Of a stretch of DNA of 64,000 nt, positions 8,701 through 17,279 are shown piece after piece. The notes under the pieces are model-generated. The model was not told the origin of the DNA. It saw only the letters and a list, made by a program, of their open reading frames with translations, and searched no databases. The stretch's first letter is position 1; each line of letters opens with the position of its first letter. Source of the stretch: Paranoxybacillus vitaminiphilus (GTDB taxonomy: Bacteria > Bacillota > Bacilli > Bacillales > Anoxybacillaceae); the NCBI RefSeq assembly GCF_003259935.1, contig NZ_QLMH01000005.1:1-64000 (forward strand). The letters are read 5' to 3'. The position numbers and the translations under genes are program-made.

Positions 8701-8736
8701 AAAAGATGAGCTCATTGTATGGCTCATCTTTTTTAT
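8701..8736. terminator. Bidirectional hairpin terminator
   Basis: AAAAGATGAGC and GCTCATCTTTTTT form a clean stem with A and T runs on its two sides. It separates the 8001 gene from the small membrane ORF on the same strand and would terminate the latter. Confidence 0.75.
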
Positions 8737-8812
8737 TCACATTTTCGCTTGTCAGTGGGAGCTTGACATAGAGCGAAATGTTCAAAAGGAGCATGAGCCA
8801 TTCGCGTTTTCA

Positions 8813-8929
8813 TCATAGTGCTTGATTAACAAGCAAGGTTACAAGCGTTCCGACAACGATGGCCGTTACAGTTAAAGCACTATATAGTAACTTTTGTTTT
8901 CGTTCGGGTGTTAACCATGATTCATTCAT
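8813..8929 (-). CDS. Small single-span membrane protein (38 residues)
   Basis: The ATG at 8929 is preceded by GGAGGG at nine bases and encodes MNESWLTPERKQKLLYSALT, then a hydrophobic segment VTAIVVGTLVTLLV and a short NQAL tail. This is the layout of many small Bacillus membrane proteins: charged N-terminus and one helix. A terminator at 8701-8736 lies downstream. The product is unknown; the strong ribosome site and the intact hydrophobic run are the evidence that it is translated. Confidence 0.55.
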   Translation of the reverse strand: MNESWLTPERKQKLLYSALTVTAIVVGTLVTLLVNQAL

Positions 8930-9413
8930 GAATGTCATCCCTCCATTGCGGTTTGATAAGACGAACAGAGGAAGCGATTCGGTAACTGGCTGGCATCGTC
9001 AAAGAGACATTAGCCCCTATAGTTTTGCGTCACCGTTTTTCAACGGTTTTGCCTTTTCGTTCGCCTTATGTCGACACTATTAACTTACCATTTCCAATAA
9101 TGGATATAAATAGTGCGAAAGTATCGAATCGCTAAGAAAATGGATTCAATTTGTTTGCTCTGCTATTTTTATAAGTTGTTTGGCAGCTCCCTGCTATATC
9201 GAAAGTTTACATTCATAGTTCAAAAATAGATTTACAGAAATATTTGTATATTTGTAATTTTTTGTATAATAAAATCAGGGGTGATAGTTCCTCTTTTCAT
9301 CATCAGTGTTCTTTCATATCCTTTCGCGTTTCAAGTTTCTTTTCCTCATCCGATTGAATACCGGAAAGGGAAGAAAGTTCTTTCACTAACTTGATGTGTA
9401 TGGGGTGACAAAT
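8930..9413. other. Intergenic leader of the DndB-like pair
   Basis: It is AT-rich, with TTGTATAATAAAAT near 9262-9275 as a possible -10 region. It also holds a short TTCGGTAACTGGCATCGTC stretch without recognisable function. No gene is supported here. Confidence 0.35.
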
Positions 9414-10508
9414 ATGAATGAGCATTTATTAGCGCGAATAAAAGTAAAAGAATATAGACAGTTTGGCCGCAGTGTGCTGCTTATGAAAATGCCTTTTCGC
9501 CTATTGCAGTCGATTTTTACGATCGATGGAAAAGTGCAGCGGGAATTGGACCTGCGGCGAAAAAATGCAATACGTGATTTTATTTTGGAAACGGTCAAGG
9601 AAGGAACGTTTTATTTTTCGCCATTTATTTTTTCTGCCCGCGGCGCATTGGCGCGGATCCGTGAAGGGGAATGGGAACTTGTACCAGGAGTGAAAATGGC
9701 GATTCTCGATGGACAGCATCGTGTCAAAGCGTTAGAAAGCGCATTGCAAAAGCTGAAATTTGAAAAAGAGGCGTATGAAGATAGCGGTTATATGCAAAAA
9801 GCAGAGGAAATACAAAAATGGATTGACACGCTTGAATCATACGAAATTGCGATGCAAATTTATTTAGATTTATCAGAAGACGATGAACGCCAGCTTTTTA
9901 CGGATATTAATACGGAGCGGAAAGAAGCGCATGGCGGTTTAGTGGTGAAGTATGACCGGCGCGACCGTTATGCGGAATGGACAAGAACGTTAGCGCAACG
10001 GTTAGACAGCAAATTTGAGATTGAAAGAAACTTATCGCGTTTGACGACGACGAATTCTTCGCTAACGTCGATGGTCATTATGAAAAAATGTTTAATAGCC
10101 CTCATTGAAGGAAATGTCGGTTATAAAGAGGGGGAACCGGTATGCAAGTATTGCCGTGAAGAAGAAGTGCCCGATATTGCAGAGTTGTTTTTTACGGCAT
10201 GGATGCACCTTTTTCCGAAACAAGCAGAGAACCGGAAAAAGTATGTTTCCGGTTTGTCTGGCGTACAAATTGCGCTTGCATATACCGTGTATCGGCTAGT
10301 TGCAGAGGAAGAGAAGAGCTATACGGAGGCGATCGAACATTTAAAAAGGTTAAAAGAAGTTACAAGCTGGCGGCATGACGATCCTTTGTTTGCGCCGTTT
10401 TATGATAAAAAGAAAAAGCAGGTTGTTCGTTTATCCGAGCAAGGAAAAATGAAAAAACTGAGCGAGCTGTTTTTACAAGAGATGAAACGGAAAGCGGTGA
10501 TAGGCTGA
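9414..10508 (+). CDS. DndB-like protein with DGQHR motif
   Basis: The 364-residue product carries DGQHR at residues 99-103, followed by helical sequence and QLFTDINTERKEAHG, both hallmarks of the DndB/DGQHR family. DndB represses or modulates DNA phosphorothioation in dnd systems; free-standing members are common in Bacillaceae and their role is not established. A C-x2-C pair (CKYC) lies at about residue 240. The ATG at 9414, with GGGGTG upstream, is preferred to the GTG at 9396. The stop overlaps the start of a second family member by one base. No dndA, C, D, E, F, G or H gene is in the window. Confidence 0.82.
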   Translation: MNEHLLARIKVKEYRQFGRSVLLMKMPFRLLQSIFTIDGKVQRELDLRRKNAIRDFILETVKEGTFYFSPFIFSARGALARIREGEWELVPGVKMAILDGQHRVKALESALQKLKFEKEAYEDSGYMQKAEEIQKWIDTLESYEIAMQIYLDLSEDDERQLFTDINTERKEAHGGLVVKYDRRDRYAEWTRTLAQRLDSKFEIERNLSRLTTTNSSLTSMVIMKKCLIALIEGNVGYKEGEPVCKYCREEEVPDIAELFFTAWMHLFPKQAENRKKYVSGLSGVQIALAYTVYRLVAEEEKSYTEAIEHLKRLKEVTSWRHDDPLFAPFYDKKKKQVVRLSEQGKMKKLSELFLQEMKRKAVIG

Positions 10509-11527
10509 TGTATGCGGAGCAAACGATGATCGTCATTCCCATTCCTCAATTAGCGCAAATGATGGATGAAAAACGGATTGAAGTCCGCAATGTCTATCAG
10601 TCGCAAGTGAGAAGCATTAAAAAGTATATGGAGGAGGCGTTTAGCAAGAAACAAGTATATTTCCCTCCGCTTATTGCGCACACCGATCAGCAGGAGACAG
10701 ATTTAAAAACGCTGAAAATGAGAATGATTGACGGTTCGAAGCGTGCGGTTGCTTTAACGCAATTGTACAAAACGAATAAAAAAATGCTGCAAAATAGTGA
10801 AGATAATAAAGAGAGAATCAAGTTAGACATTATTTTAAGCGAGACAGCCATTGGCGTGCAGCTGTTCAGCGGCTTAACAAAGGAAGAGCAGGACCAGCTT
10901 TATATTGATTTTAATACAAAGGGAAAAAAAGTCGCACTATCGAAGTTAATTGAGTACGATTCGCGCAATGCGGTGAACCAAATTGCCCATCAAGTGCTGC
11001 AGCAAAATCCGCTGCTTCGGTTAGCGGGAATTGAAACAGAAAAGCGGGCGGTGATACGTCCGGCGAATAAAAAATTTTTGTCGCTGTCGCAATTGCGCCA
11101 GTTAGTCGTGTTGTTTATTACAGGAAAAATATATATGAGATCGCCGGAGTTTGATGTAAAACTGAATTTGCAGCCTGAAGAGTATGTCGAATTGATCGAT
11201 GAGTGGTTTAATGAATTATTTTTATTGTATCCGCATGAGAATATTGGAAACTATGAAAAAACGATTTTAGCCAGTTTTCCGATGATTTTAGCGATCGGCT
11301 ACTACGTCAATGAAGGAATGGTTCGAAGTACGGCTGCGGCGAGGAAACAAGTGATGAAACGGCGCATGGAAGCGCTGCGCACCGTGAATTGGAATGTCCA
11401 TAACCGCGAATGGCAGCAATTTAACGGCCAATTTCGCGGCAGTCAGCGCCTGTACTTTTTCAATCATGATAAAGAAACATTGTTGAGCATTGTGCAATGG
11501 TTGAAATCACAGAAAACTCTTGTTTGA
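10508..11527 (+). CDS. Second DndB-like protein, degenerate DGSKR motif
   Basis: This 339-residue protein overlaps its upstream partner (TGATG) and is evidently cotranslated. It has DGSKR at residues 75-79 in place of DGQHR, and QLYIDFNTKGKKVALSKLIE in place of the partner's DINTERKEAHG block. It seems a diverged paralogue that has lost the exact motif, so the pair may form a heteromer with one active and one structural subunit. That is inference. A strong terminator follows directly. Confidence 0.78.
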   Translation: MYAEQTMIVIPIPQLAQMMDEKRIEVRNVYQSQVRSIKKYMEEAFSKKQVYFPPLIAHTDQQETDLKTLKMRMIDGSKRAVALTQLYKTNKKMLQNSEDNKERIKLDIILSETAIGVQLFSGLTKEEQDQLYIDFNTKGKKVALSKLIEYDSRNAVNQIAHQVLQQNPLLRLAGIETEKRAVIRPANKKFLSLSQLRQLVVLFITGKIYMRSPEFDVKLNLQPEEYVELIDEWFNELFLLYPHENIGNYEKTILASFPMILAIGYYVNEGMVRSTAAARKQVMKRRMEALRTVNWNVHNREWQQFNGQFRGSQRLYFFNHDKETLLSIVQWLKSQKTLV

Positions 11528-11532
11528 ACATG

Positions 11533-11570
11533 AAAAAGGATGCCTCATTGTTTTGAGGCATCCTTTTAAA
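11533..11570 (+). terminator. Rho-independent terminator of the DndB-like operon
   Basis: AAAAGGATGCCTCA pairs with TGAGGCATCCTTTT around TTGTTT, six bases after the stop codon. Confidence 0.85.
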
Positions 11571-11857
11571 ATTTTAATTATATAAAATAAATGGTATTTT
11601 GTAAATATTTAAGGGAAGCAGAGGAAGTTTAGCTGCAAAAATGAAAAATATCGCAAAAAATTAGAAAATTTATTCAAAAAAGGGTATTAAAGTTTTTTGA
11701 ATATTTAGTATAATTTAGTCGTAAAAGGAAAAAATAGTAATCTTTTGTAAGAAATGTCGAAAATTGTTGCGGAAATGAGCTGAAGCATCGGAATTCGCTG
11801 CCAATCCCGAATTTTTAGCAGAAAGGAGGGAAAAAAGCGGACGCATCAATCAAAATA

Positions 11858-11902
11858 AAAAGCCCCTTTTGGTGAATCCGGCGAAATTTTTCACCAAAAG
11901 GG
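11858..11902. promoter_or_regulatory. Perfect ComK-type box at the edge of a 13-bp inverted repeat
   Basis: AAAA-GCCCC-TTTT at 11858-11870 matches the ComK half-site AAAA(N5)TTTT exactly. It overlaps the left arm of CCCTTTTGGTGAA / TTCACCAAAAGGG (11864-11876 and 11890-11902). It lies about 90 bases upstream of comK. The hairpin could also act as an attenuator, or as a terminator for minus-strand transcripts, since T-rich sequence follows on that strand. Confidence 0.55.
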
Positions 11903-11913
11903 ACGGAGCAGTT

Positions 11914-11942
11914 GGGTATACCAACATAATGTTAGTATACCC
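11914..11942. promoter_or_regulatory. 29-bp palindrome, probable operator of comK
   Basis: GGGTATACcAACATaATGTTaGTATACCC is an almost perfect palindrome, 50 bases before the comK start. Its length and symmetry suggest a dimeric repressor or activator site. It lies between the ComK-type box and the ribosome site. Confidence 0.6.
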
Positions 11943-11991
11943 TCTATTTTGAAAAAAGCAAATGTTCAAGTTGTAAAAGGAGGGAGAAGTT

Positions 11992-12513
11992 ATGAGAACA
12001 GAAGATTATTGTGTGATTACTAGAGAAACTCAGGCATTGGAACCGATGTACGATAACTATGGCAATTTATGTACGATTGTACATGAATCGCGTGAAACAT
12101 ATATGGTGACGAAATCTCCAAAGCAGATTATTGAAGCAAATTGCAGTTTTTATGGCTGCGGTTATGAAGGGAGGCTTGAATCAGCGAAGCAAATTCTTGG
12201 CATTAAACAAATGGTGCCGATTGCTTTGAGTGTGGCACTTGGGCTATATGCGATGCCGACTTGTTCACCGGACAGCGATAAGTGCTGCTGGCTGTTTTTA
12301 GCGCATATGAAGAAGATTGAGCGGCATGAAAAAAAGCGCGCGAAAGTCATTTTTGCAAATGACAGCTCGCTCATTATTGATGTGCACCAAGATACGCTCG
12401 AAGCGAGATGGGCGAAAATGACCTTATTGCATTACGTATTGACAAAGCGGATCGGAGTGTATGAGAAGTGGGAAAGCCGTTTAGGGCTGAATGAAATTTG
12501 GCGCTTATTATAA
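11992..12513 (+). CDS. comK: ComK-family competence transcription factor
   Basis: The 173-residue protein resembles ComK, the master activator of DNA-uptake genes. The conserved blocks are SPKQIIEANCSFYGCGYEGR, KQMVPIALS, YAMPTCSP and CCWLFLAH. The C-terminus is shorter and diverged compared with the 192-residue B. subtilis protein, as is usual in thermophilic bacilli. The ATG at 11992 follows AAAGGAGGGAG at good distance. The long 5' region holds a perfect AAAA(N5)TTTT box and two palindromes, suggesting autoregulation and further control. ssbB and a broken comM are the other competence-linked genes in the window. Confidence 0.8.
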   Translation: MRTEDYCVITRETQALEPMYDNYGNLCTIVHESRETYMVTKSPKQIIEANCSFYGCGYEGRLESAKQILGIKQMVPIALSVALGLYAMPTCSPDSDKCCWLFLAHMKKIERHEKKRAKVIFANDSSLIIDVHQDTLEARWAKMTLLHYVLTKRIGVYEKWESRLGLNEIWRLL

Positions 12514-12526
12514 AGTGATAAGTGAT

Positions 12527-12608
12527 GAGGCTGACCTTAAAGCACAGTGTCAGACCCCATGTGGAATGCGCGTGAGGTCAAACGCTTATAAGGGCGGCCT
12601 CTTTTTTA
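12527..12608. repeat. Family A repeat after comK
   Basis: GAGGCTGACCTTAAAGCAC, GTGTCAGACCCC, GTGAGGTCAAACGC and GGGCGGCCTCTTTTTT. The outer arms pair (GAGGCTG with CGGCCTC) and a T-run follows, so the copy very likely serves as the comK terminator. Confidence 0.75.
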
Positions 12609-12639
12609 TTGCCGGGCAAGATTTAGTAAACTAGTTGAG

Positions 12640-12830
12640 AGCGAAAAAACGACATAAGTAAGACGTTTAAGCGAGACAAAAGAGCGGTTGAAATATTTCA
12701 TAAGATATGTCGGAAAATTAGTCTGTATACATCAAACTGGATTTTTGAATATATTGAAAAGACGCCCTGCTGCTTATAAACAGAACCTTAGTCTATTTTC
12801 GTGTTTGATTCACGTATTGAGAGTGTAAGA
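12640..12830. repeat. Family D repeat, two blocks
   Basis: The left block (GCGAAAAAACGACATAAG, GACAAAAGAGCGGTTGAAA) matches 5003-5095. The right block, read on the minus strand (CACTCTCAATACGTGAATCA, then AAGGTTCTGTTT), matches 20735-20790. No gene lies within it. Confidence 0.65.
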
Positions 12831-12971
12831 TAGATTTATATGTTTATATATGGTGGGAGTAAGCTGGTGAGATTGGTAAATGGAAAAAAGGTTTTCATTC
12901 TAATTTAATAGAACTAAATGAAGTGTAACAATGAAAATGAATTTGTTGAGATCAATGAGGGAGGATTCGAG

Positions 12972-13418
12972 ATGAGAACGTTGCGCGGACATCATTTATT
13001 ATGTGTTCATGGATTTCGCGGAATGGGATATAGTCCGGAGTTCGTTGAGAAAATGGGGGAGATTGTTGAAGAGATTCGCAATGAAGAAAAAGACTTTGTA
13101 ATCAAAGTAGTCGTAGCGCTTGATGATGCTTGTTTTACATGTCCGCATCACGGTGAGGCAACTTGTGAAGCTGATCCGGATTCAGAGGAACATGTGACAT
13201 CGATGGATCGAAAAGTATTAAAACATCTTGGAATTGAACAAAACGGGGTGTATTTAAAGTCGGAGCTGCTTAAATTAACGGCGCGCAAAGTCCATCCTGA
13301 TGATTTAGATCATTTATGTCAAGGCTGTTCATGGTTGCAGTATGGGGTGTGCAAAGAAGGAATTGCGAATGTAAGGGCAGGAAATATTCAGGAAAAGCAA
13401 AGATGTCAGAATTTATAA
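12972..13418 (+). CDS. DUF1284 cysteine-rich protein
   Basis: This 148-residue product begins MRTLRGHHLLCVHGFRGMGY, the DUF1284 signature. It carries several Cys pairs and clusters (CFTCPHHGEATC near residue 56, CQGCSWLQYGVC near 115) that could hold an iron-sulfur cluster or zinc. The ATG at 12972 follows GGGAGG; the longer frame from 12918 lacks a ribosome site. No operon partner is evident, since the aspartokinase gene 80 bases downstream has its own ribosome site. The biochemical role of the family is unknown. Confidence 0.85.
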   Translation: MRTLRGHHLLCVHGFRGMGYSPEFVEKMGEIVEEIRNEEKDFVIKVVVALDDACFTCPHHGEATCEADPDSEEHVTSMDRKVLKHLGIEQNGVYLKSELLKLTARKVHPDDLDHLCQGCSWLQYGVCKEGIANVRAGNIQEKQRCQNL

Positions 13419-13496
13419 AAAATGACTCTTCCCTTCTTGTAAAAGTGTGATATGATATCAAAATATAAATAAACTTTTACATAGAAAGGGTTATCG

Positions 13497-14846
13497 GTGA
13501 TGAAGGTAGCAAAGTTTGGAGGAAGTTCGGTGGCGAGTGCCGGACAGTTTCGGAAAGTTGCACATATTGTTTTGTCGGACGAACAGCGTCGCATCATCGT
13601 TGTATCAGCACCTGGGAAGCGGTTTAAAGAGGATATTAAGATGACGGATTTACTCATTCAGCTGGCGAATAAGGTGACAAACGGAGACAGCTGTGATGAC
13701 GTATTTACAGCGGTTATGGAACGCTACGAGGAGATTGCTGAAGGATTAGAGCTGTCGTCCGAAATTATTGAAAAAATTAAAGCAGATTTAAAGAAAATCA
13801 TTGACAATTATAAGAATGAGCCGGAGCGGTTAATGGATGCGCTCAAAGCAAGCGGAGAAGATAACAATGCAAAGCTGATGGCATTTTATTTCAATCATTT
13901 AGGGCATGAAGCGCATTACGTTAATCCGAAAGAAGCCGGTATTTTTGTTACAGATGAGCCGGGGAATGCGCAAATTTTACCGGAGTCTTATGAGAAATTG
14001 AAAGATTTGAAGAAGCGTACCGGGATTTTAGTCATCCCAGGATTTTTTGGCTATTCAAAAACAGGACATATTGTGACATTCCCGCGTGGCGGCTCGGATA
14101 TTACTGGCTCGATTGTTGCGGCGGGAGTAGGAGCGGAGGTGTATGAAAACTTCACCGATGTAGACTCGATTTATTGTGTCAATCCGTCCATTGTCGACAA
14201 TCCGCGTAAATTGAAAGAGCTGACGTATCGCGAAATGCGTGAACTATCTTATTCCGGTTTTTCTGTATTCCACGATGAGGCCTTAGAGCCTGTTTATCGT
14301 GCAGGCATTCCAGTCTGTGTGAAAAACACGAATAATCCGGAAGCGCCAGGTACATGGATTGTGGCAGAAAGAGACCATAAGGAGCAGCCTATTGCCGGAA
14401 TTGCAAGTGATACTGGATTTTGCAGCATTAACATCAGCAAATATTTGATGAACCGTGAAATTGGTTTTGGACGAAAAGTGCTGCAAATTTTAGAGGATGA
14501 AGGCATCTCTTATGAGCATACTCCATCGGGAATTGATAATATGTCGATCATTTTAAGAGCTGCTCAATTAGAGGGGGAGAAAGAACAGCGCATTATTGAC
14601 CGCATTCAAACAGAGTTGAACGTTGATGACATTCATGTGGAGCGGAATTTAGCACTTATCATGGTCGTTGGTGAAGGAATGGAGCAAACCGTCGGCGTCG
14701 CCGCTAAAGCAACGATGGCATTTGCCAAAGCCAACGTCAATATCGAAATGATCAACCAAGGCTCCTCTGAAGTCAGCATGATGTTCGGCGTCAAAGAAGA
14801 AGCAGTGAACAGAGCTGTCAAAGCGCTGTATGAGGTTTATTTTTAA
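13497..14846 (+). CDS. thrD: Aspartokinase III (YclM/ThrD type)
   Basis: The 449-residue enzyme phosphorylates aspartate, the first step towards lysine, threonine and methionine. KFGGSSVASA at the N-terminus is the kinase substrate/ATP loop. VTFPRGGSDITGS is the second active-site block, and two C-terminal ACT domains follow (GIASDTGFCSINISKYLM and LALIMVVGEGM ... NVNIEMINQGSSEVSMMFGV). The length fits the threonine/lysine-responsive isozyme of B. subtilis (YclM). GTG 13497 and ATG 13500 are both usable with AAAGGG upstream. The gene is monocistronic, ending at a family B hairpin. Confidence 0.93.
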   Translation: MMKVAKFGGSSVASAGQFRKVAHIVLSDEQRRIIVVSAPGKRFKEDIKMTDLLIQLANKVTNGDSCDDVFTAVMERYEEIAEGLELSSEIIEKIKADLKKIIDNYKNEPERLMDALKASGEDNNAKLMAFYFNHLGHEAHYVNPKEAGIFVTDEPGNAQILPESYEKLKDLKKRTGILVIPGFFGYSKTGHIVTFPRGGSDITGSIVAAGVGAEVYENFTDVDSIYCVNPSIVDNPRKLKELTYREMRELSYSGFSVFHDEALEPVYRAGIPVCVKNTNNPEAPGTWIVAERDHKEQPIAGIASDTGFCSINISKYLMNREIGFGRKVLQILEDEGISYEHTPSGIDNMSIILRAAQLEGEKEQRIIDRIQTELNVDDIHVERNLALIMVVGEGMEQTVGVAAKATMAFAKANVNIEMINQGSSEVSMMFGVKEEAVNRAVKALYEVYF

Positions 14847-14902
14847 CATATTCACCGAGAAGTCTCCCGCCTCTAAACAACGTGTAGGTGGGAGAGGTTT
14901 AT
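14847..14902. repeat. Family B hairpin element, copy 2
   Basis: It starts directly at the aspartokinase stop codon: TAACATATTCACCGAGAAG, CTCCCGCCTCTAAACAACG, GTAGGTGGGAGAGGTTTATT. CTCCCGCCT pairs with AGGTGGGAG with a wobble pair. Confidence 0.8.
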
Positions 14903-14970
14903 TAGCCAATCTTATTTTCTCATCTAAACAACATGAGTCGAATAAAATAAATACCCTATACACTAATAGA

Positions 14971-15003
14971 AAGGCTTCTGTTTCTAACAGAAGTCTTTTT
15001 TCT
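14971..15003 (+). terminator. Hairpin terminator
   Basis: GGCTTCTGTT pairs with AACAGAAGTC and is followed by TTTTTTC. Together with the family B element it closes the aspartokinase transcript. Confidence 0.7.
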
Positions 15004-15126
15004 TAACAAATAAGTGATGAAAGTGTATAATTAAATTCAAAAAGAGGAATAAATGAATGTAAGAGGTATATATTATATTATTAACGAACAATATATGACC
15101 AAAATGAACGTAAGGGGTAATGAGGC

Positions 15127-16221
15127 GTGAGATTAAAACCTTTCGTTCCTTTAATGTTACCGTTGGGAGAAGAAATTGTAAACCAGATTGAATTTATTCG
15201 TGAATTAATCGAAGCAAACAAGAGTATGGTGGAATACCAGACGATGTTAAAAAACTCTAAACTACATCCTAAGTTCTTGCTCAGACCGGTAATGCTTAAG
15301 GAAGCAGTTCAATCTACAAAAATCGAAGGTACTCAGGTTACATTAGATGAAGTAATGGAAGCAGAGACTCAAACTAAAAAAGTAAATAAGGATACACAAG
15401 AAGCATTGAATTACTACAAAGCATTAATTGATGGGATGGATGCTTTGAAAAGTGTGCCGATTTCTACGCGTCTTTTTAAATTAATGCATAAAATATTGTT
15501 ATCGAATAATGTCAGGGGAGCCAATCGTTCTCCAGGAGAGTTTAGAAGAATTCAAAATTTTCTTGGACCTGAAGGATGCACCATTGAAACAGCTACCTAT
15601 ATTCCTCCAGAACCACAACTTGTTGATGAATATATGTCTAATTTAGAAAAATATATTAACGATCCTCAAGACAATTACGACGAATTGATAAGAGTTGCGA
15701 TTATTCATGCGCAATTTGAAACTATCCACCCATTTCTTGATGGAAACGGCAGAATAGGCAGGATTTTAATACCTCTTTATTTGTACAATAAAGGTATAAT
15801 CGACTATCCAAATTTCTTTATTAGTGATGTTTTAGAAAGAGATAAGCATAAATACTATCGGTATTTAAATGATACCCGCTATAGAGGCGATTGGACGCAG
15901 TGGATTAAATTTTTCTTAGAATGCATTAGCATTCAGGCTAAGAAAAATGTGCGTTTAATTGAAGAAGTGAATAAACTATACGAGGAAGATTTGGAAAGGG
16001 CAAGTTCCATTATTAATAGCAGTAATATTCGCACTGTAATGGATGTAATGTTCCAAAGACCAATATTTACTTCAAAAACTTTGTCTAACCTAACAGGTTT
16101 GTCAGAAGGAACTATTAGGAGATATCTAAACAAATTAGAAGACCAAAGATTTATTTTCTCAGATGGAAGAACTCGCTTTAAAACATATTACTACTATAAC
16201 CTTCTTGATAAACTTCGATAA
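15127..16221 (+). CDS. Fic-domain AMP-transferase with self-inhibitory motif and winged helix
   Basis: This 364-residue Fic protein probably transfers AMP (or another nucleotide) onto target proteins. The catalytic loop HPFLDGNGRIGR is intact at 201-212. The N-terminal helix carries the inhibitory motif S-x3-E-G (STKIEG, residues 63-68), whose Glu blocks ATP binding in class II enzymes. A C-terminal winged-helix segment (TSKTLSNLTGLSEGTIRRYL) follows the Fic/DUF4172 architecture. The GTG start at 15127 is preceded by AAGGGGTAATGAGG. The gene is rather AT-rich compared with its neighbours, which may mark transfer. A perfect terminator follows. Confidence 0.9.
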   Translation: MRLKPFVPLMLPLGEEIVNQIEFIRELIEANKSMVEYQTMLKNSKLHPKFLLRPVMLKEAVQSTKIEGTQVTLDEVMEAETQTKKVNKDTQEALNYYKALIDGMDALKSVPISTRLFKLMHKILLSNNVRGANRSPGEFRRIQNFLGPEGCTIETATYIPPEPQLVDEYMSNLEKYINDPQDNYDELIRVAIIHAQFETIHPFLDGNGRIGRILIPLYLYNKGIIDYPNFFISDVLERDKHKYYRYLNDTRYRGDWTQWIKFFLECISIQAKKNVRLIEEVNKLYEEDLERASSIINSSNIRTVMDVMFQRPIFTSKTLSNLTGLSEGTIRRYLNKLEDQRFIFSDGRTRFKTYYYYNLLDKLR

Positions 16222-16227
16222 GAAAAC

Positions 16228-16263
16228 AACCGTTGAGAAACTTAAACTCTCAACGGTTTTATT
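16228..16263 (+). terminator. Rho-independent terminator of the Fic gene
   Basis: AACCGTTGAGA pairs with TCTCAACGGTT around CTTAAAC and is followed by TTATTTT. Confidence 0.85.
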
Positions 16264-16364
16264 TTCGATAGGAGAGAAAACTCTTACTTCTGGGCGGACC
16301 AAGTGTAGATGAATGAAAGTAAAAGATGGACCGCCTTTTCAAGCAGAAAACAAGCGTTTATGTC

Positions 16365-16784
16365 TTAGACCCCTTTTATTTCGTGGAGCTGGTGTTTGAA
16401 TTCTTTCAGAAGAGCTTCGCCTTGCAAGCCTTGTTCGACAAGGTTGGCGAGGACAATTTCCGCTAAGTCGGTTTTATTCCGGATCAACAGTCCATCCATA
16501 AGCACGCTCATATGCTCGTCCATCATGGTAATTGAACGTACGGTTGCCAACATATTTGCGGGATCGTTGCTTTTGTGCGAAATAGTCACTTGGAGCCGGA
16601 ATTCTTCATTGGCTTGTTGCAGGCGTAAAAATCGCTCCTCGTATTTTTTATCTAAGTACATTTCAATAAGCCAGCGGTTTCTCCCGTCCTCTTTATTAAT
16701 GATTAAGCCATCGATGAGCGCAATTTCTTCGCGGTGCACATCGTCATGAACAATAGATAGAGCGGCGAGCTTAAAGGTTTTCAT
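16365..16784 (-). CDS. ywpF: YwpF-like protein
   Basis: The 139-residue product (MKTFKLAALSIVHDDVHREE ... KHQLHEIKGV) matches the YwpF family in length and pattern. In B. subtilis ywpF lies beside ssbB (ywpH), and here ssbB is divergent with about 490 bases between, so synteny supports the call. GAGGTGA precedes the ATG at 16784. Its function is not known, although the location next to the competence SSB is conserved. Confidence 0.8.
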   Translation of the reverse strand: MKTFKLAALSIVHDDVHREEIALIDGLIINKEDGRNRWLIEMYLDKKYEERFLRLQQANEEFRLQVTISHKSNDPANMLATVRSITMMDEHMSVLMDGLLIRNKTDLAEIVLANLVEQGLQGEALLKEFKHQLHEIKGV

Positions 16785-16799
16785 TCTATCACCTCGTCA

Positions 16800-17138
16800 A
16801 CGTTGTCTTATTAGAGATTATAACATATAAGCAGTGTAAAATTAAAAGAGGATCAGTAAGACGAGCCTTTTTCATGTGATCATTGTCGCCTACTATTTCA
16901 TGTGCCGCAAAATTTTTTTCAGAAAGTGCAAAAATTGAATTTCTTGTCGATTTTCTGTTAAAAAATGAGAAAAATGCTGGTTTTTTGCTCCAGGAATATT
17001 CAGAAAATTAAAAAGTTGTCATTTTACAAAAAATTTCCGGTTAAGTAAGATGAGAGTGCACCTGCAATAGAAAGGAGGGGGGATCGCTAAATTCAATATT
17101 TATGCTCTTATATGAAATTCCATTCAAGGAGGTGTAAC
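16800..17138. promoter_or_regulatory. AT-rich ssbB upstream region with ComK-box-like sites
   Basis: Near matches to AAAA(N5)TTTT occur: AAAATTGAATTTC around 16932 and AAAATGCTGGTTT around 16974. In B. subtilis ssbB is activated by ComK. Because the stretch is very AT-rich, one-mismatch sites are weak evidence. AAAGGAGGGGGG at 17071-17082 is a ribosome-site-like run without an obvious start nearby. Confidence 0.35.
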
Positions 17139-17279
17139 CTGGTTGCTGAAATGGCTGTCATGAACGAACTGAACGAAAGAGTCGCCCATGACAAAAGCCG
17201 CCTGAAACACCGTGAGATTTGTGGGGCGGTCGCTCGGTTCTTGATTTTATCGCTAAGTAACCAGGGAAGTCATGATTAA
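17139..17279 (+). CDS. Possible small ORF coupled to ssbB
   Basis: AAGGAGGTG at 17127 is a very strong ribosome site. A 46-codon frame follows (from CTG 17139, or from ATG 17151 as 42 codons: [20 protein letters not shown] ... LSNQGSHD). It overlaps the ssbB start by eight bases, which would allow coupled translation. A competing TTG at 17143 opens only a six-codon frame. The product matches no family I know. The strong ribosome site so far ahead of ssbB needs some explanation, but the start codon is not convincing. Confidence 0.35.
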   Translation: MVAEMAVMNELNERVAHDKSRLKHREICGAVARFLILSLSNQGSHD

